Shown here: positions 1 to 6,671 of the stretch, piece by piece
Layout of the letters: the number at the start of each line of letters is the position of its first letter
Numbering within the stretch: position 1 is the first letter of the stretch
Origin: Limisphaerales bacterium
GTDB taxonomy: Bacteria; Verrucomicrobiota; Verrucomicrobiia; Limisphaerales; UBA11358
Assembly (NCBI GenBank): GCA_003161635.1
Contig: PMOA01000045.1
Location: 57,574-94,169 of the forward strand
Reading direction: 5' to 3'
DNA: 36,596 bases
Position numbers and translations under genes: made by a program
Notes under the pieces: generated by a model
Seen by the model: only the letters and a program-made list of their open reading frames with translations
What the model was told of the DNA's origin: nothing
Database searches by the model: none

Positions 1-30
1 CCGAATGAGGCGTACGGCTGCAATTAATTC

Positions 31-57
31 GATGTTCAATGTTGGATGTTCGATGTT
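31..57. repeat. Short GATGTT direct-repeat tract
   Basis: Four imperfect copies of a GATGTT/AATGTT unit follow each other here. The stretch lies in the 104-bp space after the pseudopilin gene that ends at 105 on the minus strand. It resembles short-unit repeats found between genes in verrucomicrobial genomes, but this is recalled and was not checked. No function can be read from it. Confidence 0.5.
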
Positions 58-104
58 ATTTCTTCAGCAGCTCCCAGCCTTCGCTTTCCGCCGTTCACCT
101 TGTC

Positions 105-815
105 CTACAAAGACGACAGCAGATTTGTGCCTTGGTATGATTTTACATGGCCATCGAAGTACAAGGCGTTGCGAACCGCTCCGTGACTCGAGGACGTTGC
201 TTCGAGAGGCCAGTAGCCGTTGTAGAGGGCGGTATCAACGTCGGAAACGGCAAAAATATCGGAAACCGGGCCATATCCGTTGATGGCACTTAACTTGACC
301 GGATTTACGCCACGCAATTGAGCGCTGCCTTCACCTGCATAGCCAAATGGATTGACAGTCAGGTTCACCACACCGTTGCTGTAGGGAAGCGAGTTGATGT
401 AAGTGACACGTGTCATGGCCACATCAGGGTCTTCCGCCGAAAATTGGCCGTAGCCCGGGCAAAACAAGGCCCGAACGTAATTGGTCTCGGTGTCCGACAT
501 CTGATTGGGCTCTTTTCCACCCATGTTACTGGCAAGATGGAAGGCGAGTTCGGTGTTAAATCTGCCCCAGACAGCTGTAGTATTACAATAGCTGCATCTT
601 TGTCCATATTCGCAAGGTCCTGGCAGCACATCCGAATTATTGTCGGCATACACTAAAATCGCCACGCCGGTTTGCTTTAAATTGGAGACGCATTGTATCG
701 TGCGCGCCCTGTTCTTGGCTTTGGCCAATGCCGGCAAGAGCAGCGCCGCCAGAATTGCGATGATCGCAATAACCACCAGCAGCTCGATCAACGTGAACGC
801 CCGCCGTGGATTCAT
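105..815 (-). CDS. Type II secretion-like pseudopilin with H-X9-DG C-terminus
   Basis: This 236-residue protein opens with a prepilin peptidase site: a short basic leader (MNPRR), then [21 protein letters not shown], in which Glu at +5 after the cleavage point and the long hydrophobic helix are typical of type IV pilin-like proteins. The C-terminal end contains His, nine residues, then Asp-Gly ([16 protein letters not shown]), the H-X9-DG signature common in Verrucomicrobia and Planctomycetes. The frame is open for 33 codons upstream, but the ATG at 815 puts the leader at its normal length, so that start is preferred. Such proteins are thought to assemble as pseudopilins or surface fibres; the specific role is unknown. 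Downstream is only a repeat tract; upstream, with 154 bp between, is recF in the same direction. Confidence 0.88.
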   Translation of the reverse strand: MNPRRAFTLIELLVVIAIIAILAALLLPALAKAKNRARTIQCVSNLKQTGVAILVYADNNSDVLPGPCEYGQRCSYCNTTAVWGRFNTELAFHLASNMGGKEPNQMSDTETNYVRALFCPGYGQFSAEDPDVAMTRVTYINSLPYSNGVVNLTVNPFGYAGEGSAQLRGVNPVKLSAINGYGPVSDIFAVSDVDTALYNGYWPLEATSSSHGAVRNALYFDGHVKSYQGTNLLSSL

Positions 816-969
816 GCCTGATAAGACACCGCCATTGGAGATTCGTTTCAAGTTATTCTCGGCCTCACCAATATCATGTCCACCGAACAGCAAAACCGGA
901 CAGTTATTTTTCAATCCTTCGCCTTTTCCACCACCAACATCTCAATGGGTTCACGATTTAAAAAAGCCG

Positions 970-2058
970 TCAATCGCTGCGCCTCAAAGCTCCCGCCTGC
1001 ACCTGCCATCGCTGCAAATCCTTTCCCAGTTCGCTCGGCCAGTTTTCCTCGGTGGCGGTCATGAAGACTTGGCCGCTGGTTTTGCGCGCCTGCTCCAGCA
1101 ACGGCAGAAAACCGCTGCGACGTTTCACGTCCAGTTCGCCCATCACGTCGTCAATCAGCAGCACCGGCGCGGAGCCGTGAATGCCGGTGAGATATTCCGC
1201 CTGCGCCATTTTCAGCGCGATGGCCAGCGTGCGTTTCTGGCCTTCGCTGCCGAACTGCGCGGCGGATTTTTCGTTGAGCAACAGTTGCAAATCATCGCGG
1301 TGCGGCCCGACGAGCGTGGAGCGATACGTTCGTTCCCGCCCGCGGGATTGCGCGAGTTCCACGGCAAAATCCTTTTTGACGCTCGGCTGATATTCGATGC
1401 GCAATTCCTCCGCGTCGTTGGAGATGCGGCGATACGCGAGACGCGCGAGCGGGGAAAATTTCGGCGCCAGTTCGGTCCGCATGCGGATGAGTTGATTGCC
1501 CAGCTCGACAAGCTCGTGCGAAAAGCTGTCCAAGGTGGCTTCGTCGGTCCCGCCCTGGCGGGAGTGCTTGAGCAGCGCATTGCGGGCGCGGACGGCGCGC
1601 ATGTAACGCTGGAGCAGCGGCAAATAGCCGGGCTGCGTCTGTGCGAGCAGCAGGTCGAGGAAGCGGCGTCGGGCGCGCGCGGTGCTCTTGACCAGATGCA
1701 AATCCTCCGTGCAAAACACCACCGCGCGCAGCGTGCCGAGATAATCGCCAAGACGTTTGACGGGCTGTCCGTCCAGCGCCAGTTTGCGTTCGCGCGCCGA
1801 CCAGTAGATTTTGACTTCGTGTTCGCCCTGGCCGGTGACGTTGCCGCCCACGAAATAACCTTTCTGGCCGTGCCGGATCATTTGCGCTCCCCCGACGCCG
1901 CGGAACGAGCGCAGCGTGGCCATGAGATAAACCGCTTCGAGGACGTTTGTCTTGCCCTGCGCATTGTCGCCGAGCAGGAGATGAAAGCCCGGCGCAAAGT
2001 CGGCGTCCAACCGCGTGTAATTGCGGAAGTCCCGGAGTCGCAAATGGGCCAGATGCAC
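970..2058 (-). CDS. recF: DNA replication and repair protein RecF
   Basis: RecF is a cytoplasmic SMC-like ATPase that helps load RecA at single-strand gaps through RecO and RecR. The 362-residue protein has the family length. It begins with the N-terminal strand pattern MHLAHLRLRDFRNY, followed by the Walker A motif GDNAQGKTN at about residues 30-38. Towards the C-terminus it has the ABC/SMC signature region and the Walker B and D-loop VLLIDDVMGELD. The GDNAQGKTN motif followed by LEAVYLMATLRSFRG is typical of RecF. In many bacteria recF sits next to dnaA, dnaN and gyrB, but none of these is here, so the gene is detached from the usual origin cluster. The upstream 283 bp are full of repeats and hairpins. 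Identification is secure. Confidence 0.95.
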   Translation of the reverse strand: MHLAHLRLRDFRNYTRLDADFAPGFHLLLGDNAQGKTNVLEAVYLMATLRSFRGVGGAQMIRHGQKGYFVGGNVTGQGEHEVKIYWSARERKLALDGQPVKRLGDYLGTLRAVVFCTEDLHLVKSTARARRRFLDLLLAQTQPGYLPLLQRYMRAVRARNALLKHSRQGGTDEATLDSFSHELVELGNQLIRMRTELAPKFSPLARLAYRRISNDAEELRIEYQPSVKKDFAVELAQSRGRERTYRSTLVGPHRDDLQLLLNEKSAAQFGSEGQKRTLAIALKMAQAEYLTGIHGSAPVLLIDDVMGELDVKRRSGFLPLLEQARKTSGQVFMTATEENWPSELGKDLQRWQVQAGALRRSD

Positions 2059-2074
2059 GCGGAGAAAATAGGAG

Positions 2075-2093
2075 CGCGGACAGCCTGTCCGCG
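2075..2093. repeat. Perfect inverted repeat CGCGGACA-GCC-TGTCCGCG
   Basis: Two 8-bp arms pair perfectly around a 3-nt loop, 17 bp upstream of the recF start codon. A run of T residues follows on the plus strand (about 2096-2100), so it resembles a rho-independent terminator in that direction, but no plus-strand gene ends here. It is more likely a member of a dispersed hairpin repeat family, or it affects the recF leader. Confidence 0.6.
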
Positions 2094-2204
2094 AGTTTTT
2101 TCAGCAGCAATGCAATATGGTGGGGCGAGGCACCGGGCAAGCCGCTTGCGTTGTAGTGTCGAGTCTGTGGCTCGATGGAAGGAAGAAGTGGAAAGGATTC
2201 TAAC

Positions 2205-2234
2205 CGCTGATGGACGCTGATTAACGCAGATGTT
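2205..2234. repeat. Three 10-bp tandem units (CGCTGATGGA type)
   Basis: CGCTGATGGA, CGCTGATTAA and CGCAGATGTT follow one another with no gap. The units share CGC(T/A)GAT. Similar short degenerate units are scattered between genes in many environmental bacteria; no function can be assigned. Confidence 0.5.
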
Positions 2235-2270
2235 TCAAACTGCGAACCACGCCAAACACACGAAAGGTAG

Positions 2271-2292
2271 GGCGCGTCACTCCGTGCGCGCC
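2271..2292. repeat. GC-rich bulged hairpin repeat preceded by GTAGGGC
   Basis: GGCGCG pairs with CGCGCC, and the inner CAC pairs with GTG around a TCC loop with one bulged T. The element is preceded by GTAGGGC (2267-2273). The same GTAGGGC lead-in begins the repeat mosaic at 5453, which suggests a common repeat family. Confidence 0.5.
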
Positions 2293-2341
2293 GCCGCATT
2301 TTGACCGCAGACGTGTGCAAAATCAAAGATGGCACAGGTTC

Positions 2342-3754
2342 CTATTTTGCCGGTTCTGATTTGAGTGCGTTCATGGCGCGGAGCCGTTCGAGCAGGTCCT
2401 TTATCGCTGGATGGTCCGGGTAGAGTTCACAACCGATCGTCGCGACATTCAAAGCGTCGGATATTCGCCCGGCAGGAATCAGTAGATTAGCATATCGTAT
2501 CACGACTCCAGAATGGGATGGGCAGATAACGAACGCCTGGCGAAAGGCGAAGTCCGCTTCAGTTAACATTCGTTGCCGCTCTGCGGGATCCTTTGAATGG
2601 CTGGCTCGCCACGCGTAGAGGCCGGCGATGGCACAACGTAAATTGGCGAACGCGTATCTGGCTTCGGCATCCTTTATGAACCGGGGGTCGCCTTTGAATT
2701 CTTTCACCTCGTTCCGGACATATGTTCGGTTTACGAAATTAGTGATTTCGGCAATCGTGGTGTTTGTTTTCAGCGAGGAGCCAAGCCAGGAATCTGTTTT
2801 GTGAGTCCAAAACTCGCGGTCAGCGCGTAAGGCCTCCGATGAAATTGTCCCGACCGGTTGACGGTTTATTTTAAAAATGAACTCGTGGGGTATTAACAAG
2901 GGTTCAATTGCCTCGAGATCGTAACTTTCTTCATAAAAAAATGCCCGGTCGGGATTTCGATCCATAATGAGTTTCACGACTAGGGCGTGAACGGCCATCA
3001 CACAGACCGGACCGTTAATCTGGATTTTTCCGTCTATGATCCGCACATCTTCAGCTTGCCTGATCTGGCGGGGTTCAGATGGAAAAGCCTGGTCATGCTC
3101 CAACCGGGCCTGCGCGTTTTTTTTGTATTCCTCGGTGCACTTTGCAATGTCGTTGTCATCCGGCAACTTGATCTTGTCGCCATACATGTCTCGGATATAG
3201 GTGAGATACGAGGGATCAGATAACGCATTCTGTGTCAGCGTGAAAAAAGGGCGTCCCTGACTGTGCGATTGACTGAACAGGGAAACAGCAAACCTCCCCG
3301 CTTCCGATCCACCGAAGTAGATGCTGCCAGCGGGAATACTTTTCACTATTCCATTGCCAAACTGTTCCAAGAATTCGGGGCTCCAAGCATGGACCAATTC
3401 ATAAGTTCCATATGTTTCCGCAACCGGTCCCCAAGACAGGGGCGGAGACCAGGCACCGGAGGGTGAACGGCATGCGTTTGCAATCGCGAAAAACAGATTA
3501 CTCGAGGTCACCCAGTCGTTCTTCTGTGCCGCAGCGAAGAGATTCGTTGCATCCGGGGATAATTGCTGGTCGTGCTTCTTGCAGATGCTCTCCGCCAGTA
3601 AACGTTTTTCGCTGGCGAAATGCGCAAAAGTTGGGAAAACATCCGTGATGCGATTCGTCATGGCGTCGGCAGCAATAGCATGTCTGGCCAACAGCAAGAG
3701 AACGAGCGTACTTGCCGTGACGAGAATAGTTTTGGGAAGTCGGATCAGAGGCAT
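2342..3754 (-). CDS. Secreted protein of unknown function with TPR-like C-terminus
   Basis: The 470-residue product is not recognised. It starts with a clear signal peptide: basic MPLIRLPK, a hydrophobic stretch ILVTASTLVLLLLA, and a likely cleavage site after RHAIAA at about residue 29. The middle mentions no known catalytic motif. The last 100 residues are helical and look like TPR-type repeats (for example AFRQAFVICPSHSGVVIRYANLL followed by GRISDALNVATIGCELYPDHP), suggesting a protein-interaction surface. It is probably periplasmic or attached to the outer membrane. Base composition looks more AT-rich than in recF or in the pseudouridine synthase gene, as does that of the neighbouring peptidase gene, which may mean both came from elsewhere. 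It is alone on its strand, with no operon partner within 120 bp. Confidence 0.75.
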   Translation of the reverse strand: MPLIRLPKTILVTASTLVLLLLARHAIAADAMTNRITDVFPTFAHFASEKRLLAESICKKHDQQLSPDATNLFAAAQKNDWVTSSNLFFAIANACRSPSGAWSPPLSWGPVAETYGTYELVHAWSPEFLEQFGNGIVKSIPAGSIYFGGSEAGRFAVSLFSQSHSQGRPFFTLTQNALSDPSYLTYIRDMYGDKIKLPDDNDIAKCTEEYKKNAQARLEHDQAFPSEPRQIRQAEDVRIIDGKIQINGPVCVMAVHALVVKLIMDRNPDRAFFYEESYDLEAIEPLLIPHEFIFKINRQPVGTISSEALRADREFWTHKTDSWLGSSLKTNTTIAEITNFVNRTYVRNEVKEFKGDPRFIKDAEARYAFANLRCAIAGLYAWRASHSKDPAERQRMLTEADFAFRQAFVICPSHSGVVIRYANLLIPAGRISDALNVATIGCELYPDHPAIKDLLERLRAMNALKSEPAK

Positions 3755-3877
3755 GACAATTCAATGCTTGCAGTCTGTCGGCAAATTCTCAAGCACGATT
3801 TCAGGAGATCGGAGGACACTGGGGTATCAGGTGTGCTGTCGCCTCCAGCAGCTCAACACCAGTTGAATGCGAAGTTT

Positions 3878-4714
3878 TTATCTTTTGATTGTACCGTCAG
3901 GATTCAAACATTTCGCAGAAGTGAACTTCAGTATCTGCAGGCCCTTGTGGTGTTCAGTGACAAACGCGACAAGATGCACCAATAAATTTTTCTGCACCAA
4001 AAAGCACGGGCTTCCGCTCACGCCTCCATATGGATTTTCATGTTGTTCGGATAGTAGTTTTCGTTCCACATTCATTACTCGGGACGTCTCCGCAATCAGG
4101 GCATAATCTGAAACATCTTGGGCAACGACGACATGGGGAGTTGTTCCAAAATAAATGCCGTCATCTGTTTCACTTCGGTGCATTGCCGGGTAGCCCACAA
4201 ACGCCAGCCGGTTCCCTTTTTTGACAAGATGGATATGTTCGCAATTGAGCGGGAAAAACACTCGCCCTTCGCACACTGACAGCATCGGTTCCATGTCGAA
4301 CGTGGCCAGGTCAAAACGCCTGTCTTCATCAATCAGATTTTTCAGGTCGAGTACCACAGGGTTTTTGCTCTGGGCGAGGCAGGCACAGATCTTCAAATCT
4401 GATTCGTCACACAACTGGTTCCGAAATTCTTCCAAAACATGCCAACACGTAACTAAGAGCTTTTTCTCTCCCGTGTCCACCAAGCCAAAGCTGCCGTTGG
4501 CGGTTACATTACCAACCGCTTTTTCCAAGGATCTCGTAAAAAACAATGGGCCGCAGGATGGCTTAATTTTGGGGACAACCAAAAATAGCGTATCGACTTC
4601 CACGTTCGACAGTGGAATGGATTTGTCCATTTGTGGTTCAATTGTAACTCCATGGCTATGCAATGCCCACCGGGAAATCCACGCTTTCATTTGGGCGTCG
4701 GAAAATGGTTTCAT
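3878..4714 (-). CDS. Cytoplasmic trypsin-like serine peptidase
   Basis: The 278-residue protein has the three pieces of a chymotrypsin-fold active site in order: His92 in LLVTCWHVLEE, Asp135 in DRRFDLATFD, and Ser233 in PYGGVSGSPCF, which corresponds to the GDSGGP motif. It may therefore cleave peptide bonds, though substrate and activation are unknown. There is no signal peptide or membrane segment, so it is probably cytoplasmic, unlike most bacterial trypsin-like proteins. The frame stays open for 140 codons upstream, but that part lies antisense to the conserved pseudouridine synthase and reads as shadow; the ATG at 4714 is therefore chosen. Its start is only 6 nt from the divergent ATG at 4721. 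The gene looks more AT-rich than its right neighbour, which hints at horizontal transfer. Stand-alone trypsin-like peptidases sometimes belong to defence modules, but no partner is visible here. Confidence 0.8.
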   Translation of the reverse strand: MKPFSDAQMKAWISRWALHSHGVTIEPQMDKSIPLSNVEVDTLFLVVPKIKPSCGPLFFTRSLEKAVGNVTANGSFGLVDTGEKKLLVTCWHVLEEFRNQLCDESDLKICACLAQSKNPVVLDLKNLIDEDRRFDLATFDMEPMLSVCEGRVFFPLNCEHIHLVKKGNRLAFVGYPAMHRSETDDGIYFGTTPHVVVAQDVSDYALIAETSRVMNVERKLLSEQHENPYGGVSGSPCFLVQKNLLVHLVAFVTEHHKGLQILKFTSAKCLNPDGTIKR

Positions 4715-4720
4715 CTGCGC

Positions 4721-6568
4721 ATGGCGCCGTGCGTGATTTTTGAGGATGAGCATCTGCTGGTGGTTAACAAGCCCGCCGGGTGGAACACGCACGCGCCCGG
4801 ACCGCACGCGGGCGAGGGCATTTATGACTGGCTGCGGCATCGCAAGCCGCGCTGGGCCACGCTCGCCATCCTGCACCGGCTCGACAAGGAAACCAGTGGC
4901 GTGATGGTCTTTGGCAAAACGCCGGCCGCCAACCGCTCGCTCACGGAGCAATTCACGGAACGCCGCGTCCGTAAAAAATATCTTCTGCTCACCGACCGGC
5001 CCGTGCCACAACGCGAGTTCGCCGTCAAAACCGCGCTGGTTCGCGTCGGCGAAAAATACGCGAGCCGTCCGCCGCACGCGAGCGCAGAAATCGCGGAAAC
5101 AAAATTTCGTAGCAGCCGAGGTAACGAGGCTCAAATTAAAATCGGCAATGAATTAGAGACTCCTCACGTCGTCTCCTACAACTGTGTCGAAGCCTCGCCG
5201 CTTACCGGTCGGACGCACCAGATTCGCGTTCACGCGGCGGAGAGCGGATTTCCGATTCTCGGCGACACGCTTTACGGCGGCACACCGGCGGCGCGGGTGT
5301 TTTTGCACGCGGCGGAAATTTCGTTCACCCATCCGGCGACGGGCGAGCCGGTGACGTTTCACGCGCCCGCGAATTTTGACGCCGACCCGCGCGTTGCCCT
5401 GCGCGCTGCGTTGTTCAGTTTTGAAAACCAGAATTTCCAAGCGCCGTCAAACGTAGGGCAGGCTTTCCAGTCCCGCATGGCGGGATTGGGCGACTTTTCC
5501 GCCTTCGCGGCGCGCCAAAGCGCCGCTCCGGCGCGACGGCGGCCAGTCGCCAAACTCGGAACTGGAAAGTTCCGAGAACCAGCAGACAAGAATGTCTGCT
5601 CTACAAACGCTTTCCGCGTGATTCACGGCGCGAGCGATGGCTGGCCGGGCTGGTATGTCGAGCGGCTGGGGAAATTCCTGCTTTCGCAATCCGAACAACC
5701 GCTGCGCGCCGAACAGCGTGAAGAACTGGCGCGGCTCGCAAAAACATTTTCCTCGGGCGGGGCGTATCACAAAATCCTTTCGCGGCAGGTGCGGCGCACG
5801 ACCGCGGCCGAGGCGTCGCCGCAGCCGGTATTGGGCGAAGCCGCGCCGGAGCGGTTTGAGATCTGCGAGAACGGCGTCCGTTTCGAGCTGGGTTTCAACG
5901 AAGGCTATTCCACAGGATTGTTTTTGGACCAACGCGACAACCGCCGCCGCTTTTTGACCGGCCACATCGCAGCAGATTTCCCGTTGCTCAATCCCCAGAC
6001 CCCGGACCCCAGACCAGAAATCCTCAACGTCTTTGCTTACACCTGCGGCTTCTCGGTTTGCGCGGCGCGGGCGGGTGCGAAAACGACGAGCCTCGACCTC
6101 TCGAAAAAATATCTCGAATGGGGCCGGCGTAATTTCGCGTTGAACGGCCTCGACCCGGCGGCGCACGATTTCATTTACGGCGACGCGTTCGACTGGCTGC
6201 GGCGGCTGGCGAAGAAAGGGCGCGCGTTCGACGCGGTGGCGCTCGACCCGCCGACGTTTTCGCAATCGAAGGAACACGGCGTTTTTCGCGCGGAAAAGGA
6301 TTTTGGAAAACTGGTGGCGGCCGCGCTGCCGCTGGTCAAGCCGGGCGGAGTCTTGTTCGCCTCGACGAACGCGACGAACTGGCCGCCGGAGAAATTTCTC
6401 GCGGACGTGGAAAAGGCAATTCACTCATCGCGGCGGAAAATATTGCAACGGCATTATATCCCGCAACCGCCGGATTTCCCCATCAGCCGCGCCGAGCCGG
6501 CGTATTTGAAAACGGTGTGGTTGAGGATCGGGTACCCGAAGCCGGCACGCTTTTTAAGAATGGTTTAA
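4721..6568 (+). CDS. Fusion of RluA-type pseudouridine synthase and RlmI-type rRNA methyltransferase
   Basis: The 615-residue protein joins two RNA-modifying enzymes. Residues 1-230 are a pseudouridine synthase of the RluA family without an S4 domain: IFEDEHLLVVNKPAGWNTH, then the catalytic motif HRLDKETSG with Asp55, then LTGRTHQIRVHAA. Residues 295-615 resemble SAM-dependent 23S rRNA cytosine methyltransferases (RlmI/RlmK fold): FNEGYSTGLFLDQRDNR, the SAM-binding strand ILNVFAYTCGFSVCAARAGA, and the catalytic-loop motif DPPTFSQSKEHG near residue 509. It lacks the Cys pair of RsmB-type enzymes. The linker is encoded by hairpin repeats (5453-5600). The start at 4721 places the first conserved strand at the usual distance; no Shine-Dalgarno is seen. 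The likely role is modification of ribosomal RNA at two sites, but the target bases cannot be read from sequence. Confidence 0.88.
   Translation: MAPCVIFEDEHLLVVNKPAGWNTHAPGPHAGEGIYDWLRHRKPRWATLAILHRLDKETSGVMVFGKTPAANRSLTEQFTERRVRKKYLLLTDRPVPQREFAVKTALVRVGEKYASRPPHASAEIAETKFRSSRGNEAQIKIGNELETPHVVSYNCVEASPLTGRTHQIRVHAAESGFPILGDTLYGGTPAARVFLHAAEISFTHPATGEPVTFHAPANFDADPRVALRAALFSFENQNFQAPSNVGQAFQSRMAGLGDFSAFAARQSAAPARRRPVAKLGTGKFREPADKNVCSTNAFRVIHGASDGWPGWYVERLGKFLLSQSEQPLRAEQREELARLAKTFSSGGAYHKILSRQVRRTTAAEASPQPVLGEAAPERFEICENGVRFELGFNEGYSTGLFLDQRDNRRRFLTGHIAADFPLLNPQTPDPRPEILNVFAYTCGFSVCAARAGAKTTSLDLSKKYLEWGRRNFALNGLDPAAHDFIYGDAFDWLRRLAKKGRAFDAVALDPPTFSQSKEHGVFRAEKDFGKLVAAALPLVKPGGVLFASTNATNWPPEKFLADVEKAIHSSRRKILQRHYIPQPPDFPISRAEPAYLKTVWLRIGYPKPARFLRMV
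5453..5600. repeat. Hairpin repeat mosaic inside the fusion gene's linker
   Basis: The segment begins with GTAGGGCAGGCTTTCCAG and holds three perfect hairpins in a row. They are TCCCGC-ATG-GCGGGA (5471-5485), CTCGGAACT-GGAA-AGTTCCGAG (5555-5576) and AGCAGACA-AGAA-TGTCTGCT (5581-5600). It is read in frame and encodes the low-complexity linker between the two enzyme domains. It has the look of a dispersed intergenic repeat that entered a coding region. Confidence 0.7.
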
Positions 6569-6671
6569 AGGCTTGTCAGCCAACATCATAAAAAGCTTGC
6601 ATTAATTCCATTAGTTATCTAAAATCATTTCATTAGTTCACTTGAAGAAAAGTACTCGAAGAAAAGTGCCT

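Larger units (their letters stand above)
2059..2341. other. Intergenic repeat mosaic upstream of recF
   Basis: This 283-bp space carries no plausible gene. It contains several repeat-like elements listed separately: a perfect 8-bp-stem hairpin at 2075-2093, a TCGAG/CTCGA hairpin at 2159-2175, three 10-bp tandem units at 2205-2234, and a bulged GC-rich hairpin at 2271-2292. Any recF promoter must lie among them, but none could be picked out. Confidence 0.6.

Noticed and set aside
640-2220. Long plus-strand open frame opposite recF
   Set aside because: It lies antisense to the conserved recF sequence and has an Arg/Ala/Gln-rich composition with no recognisable domain, as expected from a high-GC shadow frame.
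4715-5134. N-terminal extension of the trypsin-like peptidase
   Set aside because: The extra 140 codons lie antisense to the RluA domain and read as shadow sequence; the conserved peptidase domain starts well after the ATG at 4714.
5447-6424. Minus-strand open frame opposite the methyltransferase half of the fusion gene
   Set aside because: Arg- and Val-rich composition without motifs, fully inside a gene with clear catalytic motifs on the other strand.
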